A stretch of 64,000 bases of DNA, from the NCBI RefSeq assembly GCF_013377755.1, contig NZ_JABXWR010000001.1, positions 879,104-943,103 on the forward strand, given 5' to 3'. The translations under genes were made by a program, and so were the position numbers. The DNA comes from Methanofollis tationis. Lineage in GTDB: Archaea > Halobacteriota > Methanomicrobia > Methanomicrobiales > Methanofollaceae. The first letter of the stretch is position 1. Each line of letters opens with the position of its first letter. Under the pieces are notes generated by a model. That model saw only the letters and a program-made list of their open reading frames with translations. It was not told the origin of the DNA and did no database searches. This document shows positions 52,327-62,056 of this stretch, in pieces.

Positions 52327-54150
52327 ATGCGGGTTCTGGCAATCGGACTGGGTGGTGCTGGCAGCAGGATAGTGGACCGTCTCTATGACCATGACCGGCG
52401 GAGCACGATCCTCTGTATGAACGCCCTTGCGATCGACCTCGACGCAAACACCCTCATACAGCTCGAACATCTCCCCGAAGAATCCAAACTCTTTTTCCCG
52501 CCGATCGACCCATCGCATCCCTATGACGTGAAGACCACCATCGATATCGAGGAGGTGATGACCAGGATCCAGAAGGTCGACACCGTGCAGATCGATGCAA
52601 TCCTGATCTGCGCCGGCCTTGGCGGCACCCTCATCGAGACGATGGACATGATCGTTCCCCAGCTGCGCGAGACGTTCATCGAACCGATCTTTGCCGTTGT
52701 CACCCTCCCCTGCCGCGGCGAGGGGAAAAAGCAGTCTGCAAAGGCTGCAGACGATATCGAAAATGTCGACGCCCTCGTCGATGCCACGATCGTCTTCGAC
52801 AACGAGACCTGGTACCAGAAGATCCTGGCCGGGGAGGAGGCCGGGACGCTGACCAGGGGACAACGGCGGCGGGAGAAGGATCTGACCTATTCCCGGAACC
52901 CGCGGCAGGTGAACTCGCTTTTGAACGAACAGATCGCCCGGCGCATCGGTCTCCTCCTCCGCGCGGGAGAGTTCAGCGAGAGCGGCCTTGAGGTGGGCGA
53001 ACTGGTCCTGGACGCCGGTGAGGTGCTCAACACGCTCACCGGTATGGGGACGGTTGCGGTCGGGTATGCGGTGGACCGCCTCCCCTCAGGCACCTTCGAT
53101 TTCCTGAAACGATGGAGTTCTGCCAGGAATTATATGGAGGGCTCCCAGACGAGGGCGGCACGGATCGTTTCGCTTGCAAAAAGGGCCGTGTACGAGGAAA
53201 TATCGGTCCCGTGCGATATGACCAGCGCCCAGAAAGCGCTGGTGCTCATCGCCGGGCCGAGCCAGGAACTCTCGGTGAAGGGCTTTGTGACGGTGCGGAA
53301 GTGGATCGACCGGAGCATTGCCGGGCTCGAGGTGAGGTCGGGAGATTATCCGGTGAAGAGCACCCATTTCGTCGGGATCGTCATCGTGCTCTCGGGTGTG
53401 CAGAACGTGCCGCGGATCGAGGAGTTGAAGATCCTGCGGGAGCAGTATCTGCTTGAGATCGAGGAGGAGAACTATCGGGCCGCCTCGGGAGGAGAGGGGG
53501 GCGAGGATACCGGCATGCATACCGCCCCCGACCCCCTTGGACCACCACAGGAGCGCGTTGAAGAGATGCCCGGCGAACGTGACGAGATGATCAGGATCGC
53601 GACCGACGAGAAAAAACCGGTGAAAAAAACCCGGGATGAGGGGGGCGAGGTCCTCCGCCTGCACCTCTCCAGCGACAACCTGAAGACAAAGGCTGAGGAG
53701 GGCGACGCCGTCGTCCTTCCGACCGGGAAGAAGCAGGCGCCCCGCGATATCACCAGGATGACGAACGTGGCGATCCCGCAGGCACCGAAAGACTTGGCCC
53801 TGGGTTCAGGGGGATCCCGGACCGCAGCGATACGGCCAAAAGAGGTCGATTACTCAGGCGTGCGGGTCGAGACCCTGCCGGCGGCAAAGGACGATGCGCT
53901 CTCCGGCGAGAGCGTCCGCCTGAAACCCCCCGTAAAAAAAGCGAAAGACGACCTCTTCGAGGGGCGTTCGGTCTCTCTCGCGGCCGGGGTGGCGCTGCCC
54001 GACGACGACCTCCTGAAGGCGAGCGCGAAGATCGCCCCGAAACAGAAGCCAAAAGAAGTGGAGCCGGGAAAAAGGACGAGCACCCGGGAAGAGAAGGCCC
54101 GCAAAAAAGAGGGCGAAGAGGATGCCGGCGGGATCGACTGGATTACCTAG
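52327..54150 (+). CDS. Divergent tubulin/FtsZ-superfamily protein with long charged tail
   Basis: 607 residues. N-terminal MRVLAIGLGGAGSRIVDRL is the nucleotide-binding start of CetZ/FtsZ proteins. The usual GGGTGTG-type tubulin signature is replaced by CAGLGGTLIET near residue 100, and the T7 loop region (LVLDAGEVLNTLTGMGTVAVGYA, about 222-244) lacks the usual NxDxxD. A second domain continues to about residue 385. Residues about 390-607 form a Lys/Asp/Glu/Pro-rich tail with spaced short units (RLKPPVKKAKDDLFE, VSLAAGVALPDDDLLKAS), probably disordered. Likely a cytoskeletal or scaffold protein; GTP hydrolysis is doubtful. Closest group by pattern seems CetZ-like, but that is inference. It overlaps the convergent nrpR gene by eight bases. 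Confidence 0.78.
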   Translation: MRVLAIGLGGAGSRIVDRLYDHDRRSTILCMNALAIDLDANTLIQLEHLPEESKLFFPPIDPSHPYDVKTTIDIEEVMTRIQKVDTVQIDAILICAGLGGTLIETMDMIVPQLRETFIEPIFAVVTLPCRGEGKKQSAKAADDIENVDALVDATIVFDNETWYQKILAGEEAGTLTRGQRRREKDLTYSRNPRQVNSLLNEQIARRIGLLLRAGEFSESGLEVGELVLDAGEVLNTLTGMGTVAVGYAVDRLPSGTFDFLKRWSSARNYMEGSQTRAARIVSLAKRAVYEEISVPCDMTSAQKALVLIAGPSQELSVKGFVTVRKWIDRSIAGLEVRSGDYPVKSTHFVGIVIVLSGVQNVPRIEELKILREQYLLEIEEENYRAASGGEGGEDTGMHTAPDPLGPPQERVEEMPGERDEMIRIATDEKKPVKKTRDEGGEVLRLHLSSDNLKTKAEEGDAVVLPTGKKQAPRDITRMTNVAIPQAPKDLALGSGGSRTAAIRPKEVDYSGVRVETLPAAKDDALSGESVRLKPPVKKAKDDLFEGRSVSLAAGVALPDDDLLKASAKIAPKQKPKEVEPGKRTSTREEKARKKEGEEDAGGIDWIT

Positions 54151-55099
54151 AGAGAACGCGTGAGAACGGGATGTTTCCTGCACCGATTTCTGTTTTTATC
54201 TGACAGCCAACTTCGACGGCATGGCCGATCAGGTTCATTCCTGAGAGCGATACGATCGAGAGCCTGTACGGCTCTTTTGTAAGGTTGAAGACCTGCTCTC
54301 CGGTCGTGATCGGGAACCGAAACCCGGACGCCCGCATGGCCGAGGCGATCTCGAAGACCTTCTCTTTTGCAGGGAGCGGGACCTGCCTGACGTTTGCAAG
54401 CACGGTGCCGGCGCCGCCGGTGACATAGGTGTGGATAGAGGTGAGGCTGGCCGAGATGAAGAGTTGCAGGGGGTCGATGCTCGAGCCCCGGTAGGCGACG
54501 AGGTCCAGAAAACGGCTGTTTTTCAGGGCAGCGTCCACGGCGAGGCGGCCGCCGTACTTCATCTCCACCGGTATGCCCTGCCTCTGCATGACCCCGTCCA
54601 TGGTGACCGAGCAGAGGGTGATGAAGCCCACATGGTCGTCAGGGACCCTGGGGTCGTTGTCGACGATACGATACCCGCTGAAAAAACCGCATTCTGCGGC
54701 AATGACCTCATCGAAGGCCTTCTGCACGCGGTCGACCTCGTCGTAGGGAGCGTAGGAGAGGTTATAGGCGACGTCGCCGGTGCCGGTCGCCGGGTCGAAG
54801 GTGGTCCTGACGGCGAGGCGTTCGAGTTTCGAGATGATAAATCCGATCCGTTCACCGACAAGAGCATTTTCTATCTCGGCGATGCCGCTCTGCGTGAGGA
54901 CGCGCCCCTTGTTGCCGACCTTTCTGGTGAAGCCCATCTCGTCGAGGGACCTGAGATAGTACTGGACGGCACGGTCGGTGAGAACGAAGCCGCGCTCTGC
55001 CATCAGTTCGGAGAGCCGCTTCGCCCCCACCGGGCCTGGGTGCTCCTTGAGGATCCGCAGGATCTCGACGAGTTTCCGCTCGGTCCGGATCTGGCTCAT
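54143..55099 (-). CDS. nrpR: NrpR-type transcriptional regulator (winged helix + DUF128)
   Basis: 318 residues. N-terminal winged helix (RTERKLVEILRILKEHPGPVGAKRLSELMAERGFVLTDRAVQYYLRSLDEMG) and one NrpR/DUF128 domain (GRVLTQSGIAEIENALVGERIGFIISKLERLA..., GIPVEMKYGGRLAVDAALKN). In Methanococcus, NrpR represses nitrogen-assimilation genes and senses 2-oxoglutarate; the one-domain form with HTH resembles the Methanosarcina NrpRI. No nif or glnK gene is in the window. The start overlaps the dcd stop by four bases. Confidence 0.87.
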   Translation of the reverse strand: MSQIRTERKLVEILRILKEHPGPVGAKRLSELMAERGFVLTDRAVQYYLRSLDEMGFTRKVGNKGRVLTQSGIAEIENALVGERIGFIISKLERLAVRTTFDPATGTGDVAYNLSYAPYDEVDRVQKAFDEVIAAECGFFSGYRIVDNDPRVPDDHVGFITLCSVTMDGVMQRQGIPVEMKYGGRLAVDAALKNSRFLDLVAYRGSSIDPLQLFISASLTSIHTYVTGGAGTVLANVRQVPLPAKEKVFEIASAMRASGFRFPITTGEQVFNLTKEPYRLSIVSLSGMNLIGHAVEVGCQIKTEIGAGNIPFSRVLSR

Positions 55100-55533
55100 C
55101 GCGCCCTCACCACACCTTCGCTGTCCTGGTATCGCCCTTCATAGGAGTGGGCGCCGCCCGAGACCTCGTGCAGGATCATCTGGACCACCCGGTCGCCCCT
55201 GGCAAGGGGGATGGCGTCAGTTCCCATGTTGACCAGGCAGAGGGTGAGCTGCCCCCGAAAGCCCGGATCGACAAAGCCACCGCCGAGGAGGAGGCCGCGG
55301 CGCGCATAGCTGGAGCGGCACCTGAGGGTGGCGGCAAGGTCTGAGGGGAGTTCGACGCGTTCGAGGCTTGATACGAGGGTGCACCCTCCGGGCTGGAGAG
55401 AGAGGTCGCCTTCTGCCCGGAGATCATAGGAGGCAGGCTGGAGGGAGGTGTCGGCGAATGGGGTGATGACCAGGCGGCCCCTATCTGCGGGCGCCGCCAG
55501 ACGGGACCGGATCTCAGCGGAGGAAAGGATCAT
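55096..55533 (-). CDS. dcd: dCTP deaminase-type (dUTPase superfamily) enzyme
   Basis: 145 residues from ATG 55533 (MILSSAEIRSRL). PASYDLRAEGDLSLQPGG and RCRSSYARRGLLLGGGFVDPGFRGQLTLCLVN (catalytic SSYAR motif) identify the dCTP deaminase/dUTPase fold. Shorter than usual archaeal Dcd (often about 170-200), mainly at the N-terminus and inserts. A weak ribosome binding site; in-frame ATG 55602 is an unlikely alternative because it lies across the probable promoter. Confidence 0.85.
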   Translation of the reverse strand: MILSSAEIRSRLAAPADRGRLVITPFADTSLQPASYDLRAEGDLSLQPGGCTLVSSLERVELPSDLAATLRCRSSYARRGLLLGGGFVDPGFRGQLTLCLVNMGTDAIPLARGDRVVQMILHEVSGGAHSYEGRYQDSEGVVRAR

Positions 55534-55651
55534 ATTATGATCTGATGGTGCCGGAAAACGCTTAATAACTTGTGATATGATATATAACACGGTACAATTC
55601 ATTCATCCTTTCTGACGGAACGACCGATGATCGGTTATACTCCGGTGCCAT

Positions 55652-55723
55652 GGACCCATGGGGTAGAGGATATCCTTCTGGGCTTCGAACCCAGGGACGC
55701 GGGTTCGATTCCCGCTGGGTCCG
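55652..55723 (+). tRNA. tRNA-Arg (anticodon TCG)
   Basis: 72 nt. Acceptor GGACCCA (55652-55658) pairs with TGGGTCC (55716-55722), discriminator G. Anticodon stem CTGGG/CCCAG with loop CTTCGAA gives anticodon TCG, reading CGA. T-arm GCGGG-TTCGATT-CCCGC. No encoded CCA and no intron. Confidence 0.95.
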
Positions 55724-55740
55724 TTACGGCTTAAAAAAAG

Positions 55741-58641
55741 TTATTCAAGTCTTATTTTTGACAACTGCCCGTTTCCGACAAGGATCGGAGAGGGCAGTAC
55801 CGCCCGGTCGTCAGGCGTGTCAGGGGCGACGGCATCGACCCGCAGGGAGTAGAGACCGGCCGGGAGGTCACGCACGTCCAGGCAGGCCTCCTGGGTTCTG
55901 CTCCCTGGTGGGGCCGGCGGCATCGTCAGGAACAGGACCCAGGTGTGCTCGTCGTCGTTCGAGTACGACAAACGCTGGGTCGCCTGAGCGCTCCCGGTAT
56001 AGTTCAGGGCCCATGCCACTTCAAGGAAAGCGGTGACCGGGCCCGAACCCTCCCGATGGAGGTCGGCGACGTCGAGGATAGGGCCATTAAATCCGGTGTT
56101 GTTCAGGTCGGGAACGGCGGTGACAAAGGTGTCGGGCAGGGTGAGGCTCGAAGTTCCGCCGTTGAAGGCGATCAGGGAGCCCGGTCCGAAGACATTGATG
56201 TTGCCCGCTTTTTTGACCGTCAGGGTATATCTGGCGGTCCAGACCTGGTTGAGACGGACCGTGCCGATCTCGAAGTGGAGGGCGTGATCGTCCTCCCAGT
56301 CATCGCGCTGGTCCAGGGTGCAGGGGGCGACGAAATCGTAGCGTGCCGCCGCGTTACCGATCCAGTCCTCCACCGCCGTCGAAAAGCCCTCGATATACTG
56401 GTAATCGAAGACGTCGGCGCCAGAGATGCGCTCGCCGTTCACCGAGATCTCCTGCATGGAGATGTCCATGACGGTTTCAACCCCGGCCTCGTCCCTCAGG
56501 TCACCGGCGATGCGGCTGTAGACCTCGGAAAGCGCGGCCGCATCAGGGGCGTGCTCGTGGAAACCGCCGGTGGATCCGGCAAGGGCGGTCATGGTGTCGT
56601 AGGTGTTGTCCCCCTCGACGATGCCGTCGCCAAAGGAGATGCAGTAGATCCTGATCCCGCTGGCGCGGGCATAGGCCGAGAGGTCGTCTTCTGGGAGGGC
56701 GGAAAGGCCGTACTCCGTGCCGTTGCAGTAGCCGTGCCACCGGTAGTCGGCCTCCCGGTCTGAGGAGGTCACGTAATACGTCGATGACGCATTCCCACGC
56801 CCGAGAGGGTCGCCGAAGTAGTTGTACGCCCCGTCAGACATCAGGACGACGGCCCGCACCGCGTCCGGGTCGGGGTTCGGGTAGGCGACGAGTTCATCTA
56901 TGGCGCGTTTCAATGCAAGCCGGGTCGGCGTATAGCCGGCCGGCGAGAGGGCGTCGATGGTCGAGATGACTGCGACGTAGTCGGTCGAGAGCCTGACCCG
57001 AACGGGTGCGGAGCGTTCATAGTAAGGGACGAGCCCGATCCGGTCGGAGGAGGGGTTCATCCGGGCGACGAAGGTGCGTGCAGCGGTTTGTGCGGCTGCC
57101 ATTTTTGTGTCGGCCCCGGCGATCCGGTCCTTCATGCTCCCCGAGCAGTCGATGGCGAGGACGGCGTCGATCGGGTGGGGCTGGAGCCGCCAGCCGTCGC
57201 CCCTGAGGGTGACGTTCACGCTGATGGTCTCGTTCACCCCGACGGTCTCGGGCTCGACCGAGGCGGTGACCGAGAGGAAGGGGTAGTTCTTCCAGATGAG
57301 CGGGAGGGAGCGGACGATATCGCCCCACCGCGCCTCGACAGTACACGCGGCTGTGGCGGTCGGGTCATACCCGGCCTCGCCGGGTGCGGGGAAGGCGCCG
57401 GGAGTGAAGAGGACGCTGGCGTAGCCGTCCCGGTCGGTGACGGCCGAGGTTGTATTGAGGGAGGCGCCCTGCCGGTCTCCCGGGATCGCAAAGGAGACGC
57501 TCTCCCCGGCGACCGGGTTGCCTTTCTCGTCGATCACCTTTGCCCTGATGGTGGCAGTGATCGACGGGTTTGCGTCCAGGCTCGGCATCGTCTGCGGGTT
57601 TGCCGTGAGGAGCATGTCTGAGGGGGAGAGGTGCGTGAAGGCGACCGGGACGGTGACGGTCACCGAGGTGTTGTCCGCCGCCGTCGCCGTCACCTCAACC
57701 GCACCGGCTGAGTCTTTCGGGCCATAGGAGATCGCCGCCGTTCCGAGCGAATTCGTGCGGACCGTCGTCTCCTCGCCCGGAAGGGCGGCGATGTTGATGG
57801 AGCGGTTTCCGGCCGGGTTGCCATAGCGATCTTTTACGATATAGACGATGCGGTAGATACCCGTTCCGTCCGCCGGAATGGGAGATGTCGGCGAGAACGA
57901 GGCCGAGATCGAGGCAGGGACACCGTCGGCGGTGCCGCGGATGGTGAGGTAGGCGTCGGCCACCAGGGCGGGGAGGTCGACGTAGACGATGTTCTCGCCG
58001 GCGACGCAGTCGGCCCTGAAGAGCGCCGTCACCCATCCGCTCTCGTTGACGGAAAGGGAGACGTCATCGGCGTAGTCGATGCCGTCATGGACGCCGGCCG
58101 TGGTGCCGGGCGAACCGGTGACGAAGCGGACGGTCTCGGCCGTGCGGCGGGAGTCGATAGGGTTGCCGTATCGGTCGGCGAGCATGACGAGGATGGATGC
58201 GGTCGTGCCGGCGGTGATCTCGCCAGGGTAGCGAAGGACCGCGATCTTCTGCGGGGCGGCGTGATCGATCTGCTGTTCGCAGACGGAGGATACCGTTACC
58301 GGAGTATCGCCCTCCTGCCACCGGGCAACCGCCGTTATGGCGGCGGTGCCGCTCGCCGTCCCTGCAGAGAACCTGGCCCGGGCGGTGCCGTCGGGGCCGG
58401 TTTTTACGGTGCCGGGAGTGAGCGCCCCCTGCGCCGGGTCGCAGGAGAAGGTGATCTCTGCCCGGTTCACCGGGGAGCCGGCATCGTCGGTGACCTGCAC
58501 CGCGATCCACGAACTCTGCGGGCCGCCGGCAACGAGCCATTCTGTATCCGAATCAATGGTGACCATTGGCGAACCGGCCGCCGCCTGAGCGCAGAGCAGC
58601 AGGAGCACTGCAAAAATAAGACCAAAACGTAGTGCTGACAT
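55741..58641 (-). CDS. Secreted protein with Ig-like (Big-1) repeats and von Willebrand A domain, paralogue 1
   Basis: 966 residues. Signal peptide about 1-22 (FGLIFAVLLLLCAQAAAG). Four Big-1/invasin-like Ig repeats fill about 25-470 (DDAGSPVNRAEITFSCDP, DRYGNPIDSRRTAETVRF, DRYGNPAGNRSINIAALPG, DEKGNPVAGESVSFAIPG). A VWA domain with intact MIDAS DCSGSM near residue 498 runs to about 720. A C-terminal beta region ends in KIRLE. No C-terminal membrane anchor or sorting motif. Probably an adhesive or surface-layer-associated exoprotein. Paralogous to the next two genes; long stretches of DNA are similar. Confidence 0.85.
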   Translation of the reverse strand: MSALRFGLIFAVLLLLCAQAAAGSPMVTIDSDTEWLVAGGPQSSWIAVQVTDDAGSPVNRAEITFSCDPAQGALTPGTVKTGPDGTARARFSAGTASGTAAITAVARWQEGDTPVTVSSVCEQQIDHAAPQKIAVLRYPGEITAGTTASILVMLADRYGNPIDSRRTAETVRFVTGSPGTTAGVHDGIDYADDVSLSVNESGWVTALFRADCVAGENIVYVDLPALVADAYLTIRGTADGVPASISASFSPTSPIPADGTGIYRIVYIVKDRYGNPAGNRSINIAALPGEETTVRTNSLGTAAISYGPKDSAGAVEVTATAADNTSVTVTVPVAFTHLSPSDMLLTANPQTMPSLDANPSITATIRAKVIDEKGNPVAGESVSFAIPGDRQGASLNTTSAVTDRDGYASVLFTPGAFPAPGEAGYDPTATAACTVEARWGDIVRSLPLIWKNYPFLSVTASVEPETVGVNETISVNVTLRGDGWRLQPHPIDAVLAIDCSGSMKDRIAGADTKMAAAQTAARTFVARMNPSSDRIGLVPYYERSAPVRVRLSTDYVAVISTIDALSPAGYTPTRLALKRAIDELVAYPNPDPDAVRAVVLMSDGAYNYFGDPLGRGNASSTYYVTSSDREADYRWHGYCNGTEYGLSALPEDDLSAYARASGIRIYCISFGDGIVEGDNTYDTMTALAGSTGGFHEHAPDAAALSEVYSRIAGDLRDEAGVETVMDISMQEISVNGERISGADVFDYQYIEGFSTAVEDWIGNAAARYDFVAPCTLDQRDDWEDDHALHFEIGTVRLNQVWTARYTLTVKKAGNINVFGPGSLIAFNGGTSSLTLPDTFVTAVPDLNNTGFNGPILDVADLHREGSGPVTAFLEVAWALNYTGSAQATQRLSYSNDDEHTWVLFLTMPPAPPGSRTQEACLDVRDLPAGLYSLRVDAVAPDTPDDRAVLPSPILVGNGQLSKIRLE

Positions 58642-58681
58642 GTCCTCCCCCGAGGTGAGTCAGTGAATACGCGAACAATAT

Positions 58682-58702
58682 ATAAATATTTTGTATATTT
58701 AT
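58682..58702. promoter_or_regulatory. AT-rich inverted repeat at the promoter of paralogue 1
   Basis: ATAAATAT-TTTGT-ATATTTAT, an 8-bp perfect inverted repeat 41-61 bases before the ATG at 58641. It coincides with the likely TATA box and may be an operator. Confidence 0.45.
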
Positions 58703-58871
58703 CTAATTGAATAAACATAAAATTTTGTTTTTTGCAGGATTGAAAACCATAAAATCACAGACAAATACAGAATAACATTGAAAATGATTGTCGAAAATCA
58801 TATTTGCACAATGCAGGCCGGCTGCAAGGAGGGCGAATGGCCGCCGGAGAGAAAAGGAGTGGGGCAGGACC

Positions 58872-61862
58872 CTACTCAAGTTTGATCTTCGGGGTTTCTG
58901 CGGATCCCACCAGGATCGGCGCCATGAGCTCGTCCATCGCATCAGGGGCGTCAGGGGCGGTGGCTCGGACCCGTATCCAGTAGTAGCCGGCAGGCAGCAC
59001 CCTGACATCCAGGCTCGACCGCTGGGTGATGTTGCCCGGAGCAACGGCCGTCAGGGTGGCAAACCGCGTCCAGGTGTGTTTATCGTCGGTGGAGTAATAG
59101 AGACGCTGGGTCACGGTCCCCTCGCCGGTGTAGTTCAGGTTCCAGATGAGCGGGAGGAAGTCGGTCACCTCGCCCGAGCCCTCCCGGGCGAGGGTGTCGA
59201 CAGAGAGAACCGATGAATTGAGGCCGGTGTTGTTCAGGTCGGGAACGGCGGTGACGAAGGTGTCGGGCAGGGTGAGGTTCGAGGCCCCCCCGTTGAAGGT
59301 GATCAGGGAGCCCGGGCCGAAGATGTTGATGTTCCCCTCCTTGAGCACCGTGAGGGTGAAGCGGGCCGTCCAGGTCTGGTTGAGCCGGACGGTGCCGACG
59401 TTGAAGGCAAGGCTCAGGCCGGCCGCCCATTCAGAGGTGTTGTCGTGGGTTGCGAGCGGCAGGATCTCGTGGCGGCCGGTCTCGTTGTCGATCCAGCTCC
59501 CGATCACCGTCGATTCGCCAGGGAGGTAGACATAGTCGAGGACCGGGTCTGCGGGGTCGTTGAAGACCGCAAGACCGTTCACCAGGACGTTGTCGAATTG
59601 CAGGCCGACGGTGGTGTCGACGCCAGCCTCGGTTTTGAGCTCGCCGGCGATCTCGGTGTATATCGCCGTGAGATCGTCGGCGGTGGGAGCCTCGTAATAC
59701 ATGCCGTCGGTAGTGGAGGCGAGGGTTTGCAGGGTGGATTTTCCGATCGTTGAAATATCCTGGGCAAACGCGATGGAGTATATGCGAACATTGTTGTTTT
59801 GCGCGTAGATGGCCATGTTCTGGTCTTCCGCACTCAGATCGGAATAATAATCGTATCCCGACGCCTGAGCAAGAGGATCGCCGCCGGTATTCCAGTCACC
59901 GTCCGATAACACGATAATGGCACGCACATCGCTTGTGGCGTTGCCGATCAACTCCTTAACCGCCTTATAGAGAGCGGGCCGCATGGGTGTCCCGGAGTAC
60001 GGCACGAGGTTGTCGATGGAAGAGAGGACGGCGGCGTGATCATAGCTCAGCGGAGAGTCCGTGGTCGCATAGTCGGCATACCACTTTCCGTTGCCAGGAT
60101 AATGGGCTGAAATATACGCCGCGTCGTCGTTGGCCGGCGAGGAGTCGCGCCAGTACGACGTGTCATTTCCTGCCCAATACTTATACGAGTACGCATAGAT
60201 GTCGGCAGTTCCTCTGGCACCGAAGGATACAATCCCAATCCTGTCCCTTGCCGGGTTCATCTGACCCACAAAGGTCTTTGCGGCAGACATGGTCGATACC
60301 ATGCGGTCAGGGTAGTCTTTGAGCATACTCCCCGACCGGTCGATCACGAGCACCACGTCGATCGGATCGGGCTGAAGCGCCCACCCGTCGCCCCTGAGCG
60401 TGATGTTCACGCTGACGGTCTCGTTCACCTCGACGGTCTCGGGATCGACCGAGGTGGTGACCGAGAGGAAGGGGTAGTTCTTCCAGGCGAGCGGGATGGA
60501 GTGGGTGACCTCGCCCCACGCGGCCACGACGGCGCAGGTGGCGGTGGCGGTCTGGTTGTAGTCGTCACTGCCGGGAAGGGCGAAGGCGCCCGGGACGAAC
60601 CTGACGACGGCGTAGCCATCGCCGTCGGTGGTGGCGGTATTTTCTATGAGGACGGGATCGGTGCAGACGTTTCCTTCGAGATCGATGGCGTCGATCGAGA
60701 AGGCCACCGTCTCACCCGAGACCGGGTTGCCCTTCTCATCCATGACCTTCGCACGGATCTCTGAGAGAGAGGCAGGGTTTGCGTCAAGGCTCGGCATCGT
60801 CTGCGGGTTTGCAGAGAGGAGCATCTCGACCGGGGCGGTGTTGGTGAACTGGACGGTCCTGGAGCAGGTGACGGAGGGGTCGTCGTCAGAGGTCGCCGTG
60901 ATCGTCACCGTGCCGGTGGTGTCCTTGGGGCCATAGGTGATCATGATCTGGCCGTCTGAGTTCGTGGTGACGGTCCGGTCCTCGCCAGGGAGGGCGGTGA
61001 TCGAGAGGCTGCGGTTTCCGGCCGGGTTGCCTGCGGCATCTTTGAGGGTGTAGAGGATGGAGAACTTGCTGACGCCGTCGGCAGGGACCCAGGGGTTCGG
61101 GGTGCCGGTCGGGCTGATCGTGCAGGAGATCGAGGCCGGGATCCCGTCTCCGATGCCGTAGATCGTGAAGTAGGTGTCGGCCACCGGCGCGGGGAGGTCG
61201 ACATAGACGATGTTCTCCCCGACAAGGGAGGAGGTCTTCAGGACGGCGGCGACGTTCCCGTCTTCGTCCACCGGCAGGACGCAGTCATCGACATAGGCGG
61301 CTCCGTCCCAGATCCCGGCAGAGCCACCGGGGGAGCCGACGGTGAAGCGGACGGTTTCAGCCGTCCGGCGGGAGTCGATCGGATTTTTGTAGCGGTCCTG
61401 CATGGAGAGGACGATCGGGGTCACGGAGCCGACCGAGACCTCGCTCGTATAGGTGCGGGACGCCAGTCGATACGGCGTATCGTGGTCGATCTGCTGAACG
61501 CAAGAGGCAGAGATGGTCACCGGACCATTGTCGCCCCCATAGGTGGCCGAGGCCGTGATCTCCGCGGCCCCGCTCGTCGTCGCCGCCGTGAACGTCGAGC
61601 GTGCGACGCCGCTGCCGTCGGTGACCGCCAGGGCCCGGGAGAGTCTGCCCATCGCAGGGTCGCAGGAGAACGTGACGCCCACCCCGGTGACCGGGGCGCC
61701 GCCGCTCGTGACCGTGGCCGTGACCGCCGCACAGTCGGCGCCGTTTGCGATCAGCCAGTCTGTTCCGGTTGAGACCGTGATATCATAGGGCTCCCCTGCC
61801 GCCGCCCCCGTGCAGATGAGCAGGAGGCAGAGCAGGAAGAGCCCGGGACGCAGTGTTGCCAT
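58872..61862 (-). CDS. Secreted Big-1 / von Willebrand A protein, paralogue 2
   Basis: 996 residues, same architecture as paralogue 1: signal peptide (LFLLCLLLICTGAAAG), four Ig-like repeats, VWA with MIDAS DRSGSM near residue 507, and a C-terminal region ending KIKLE. The shared segment FGPGSLITFNGGASNLTLPDTFVTAVPDLNNTG is almost identical to that of paralogue 1. The VWA core DNA (about 59740-60330) is less GC-rich than the flanks. An Asn/Tyr-rich insert (YSYKYWAGNDTSYWRDSS) distinguishes this VWA domain. Confidence 0.85.
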   Translation of the reverse strand: MATLRPGLFLLCLLLICTGAAAGEPYDITVSTGTDWLIANGADCAAVTATVTSGGAPVTGVGVTFSCDPAMGRLSRALAVTDGSGVARSTFTAATTSGAAEITASATYGGDNGPVTISASCVQQIDHDTPYRLASRTYTSEVSVGSVTPIVLSMQDRYKNPIDSRRTAETVRFTVGSPGGSAGIWDGAAYVDDCVLPVDEDGNVAAVLKTSSLVGENIVYVDLPAPVADTYFTIYGIGDGIPASISCTISPTGTPNPWVPADGVSKFSILYTLKDAAGNPAGNRSLSITALPGEDRTVTTNSDGQIMITYGPKDTTGTVTITATSDDDPSVTCSRTVQFTNTAPVEMLLSANPQTMPSLDANPASLSEIRAKVMDEKGNPVSGETVAFSIDAIDLEGNVCTDPVLIENTATTDGDGYAVVRFVPGAFALPGSDDYNQTATATCAVVAAWGEVTHSIPLAWKNYPFLSVTTSVDPETVEVNETVSVNITLRGDGWALQPDPIDVVLVIDRSGSMLKDYPDRMVSTMSAAKTFVGQMNPARDRIGIVSFGARGTADIYAYSYKYWAGNDTSYWRDSSPANDDAAYISAHYPGNGKWYADYATTDSPLSYDHAAVLSSIDNLVPYSGTPMRPALYKAVKELIGNATSDVRAIIVLSDGDWNTGGDPLAQASGYDYYSDLSAEDQNMAIYAQNNNVRIYSIAFAQDISTIGKSTLQTLASTTDGMYYEAPTADDLTAIYTEIAGELKTEAGVDTTVGLQFDNVLVNGLAVFNDPADPVLDYVYLPGESTVIGSWIDNETGRHEILPLATHDNTSEWAAGLSLAFNVGTVRLNQTWTARFTLTVLKEGNINIFGPGSLITFNGGASNLTLPDTFVTAVPDLNNTGLNSSVLSVDTLAREGSGEVTDFLPLIWNLNYTGEGTVTQRLYYSTDDKHTWTRFATLTAVAPGNITQRSSLDVRVLPAGYYWIRVRATAPDAPDAMDELMAPILVGSAETPKIKLE

Positions 61863-61898
61863 CGTTCCACCTCTCGTGGAGAGAATAGATTTTTTGGC

Positions 61899-61914
61899 GG
61901 TATTTAAAAATACC
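61899..61914. promoter_or_regulatory. Palindrome at the promoter of paralogue 2
   Basis: GGTATTT-AA-AAATACC, 37-52 bases before the ATG at 61862, in an AT-rich stretch where a TATA box is expected. Candidate operator or TATA element. Confidence 0.45.
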
Positions 61915-62056
61915 TATTTTTCAAACATTCTTTAAACGGCCATTTTTTGTAAAATATAGATATTTTTTGGATTTTATCAGAATATATGATTCAAAAGAGT
62001 AAGAATAAATCAAAATCTATTTAAAGTAGCATTAATTATAGAGGCCAGGCGTCTTT

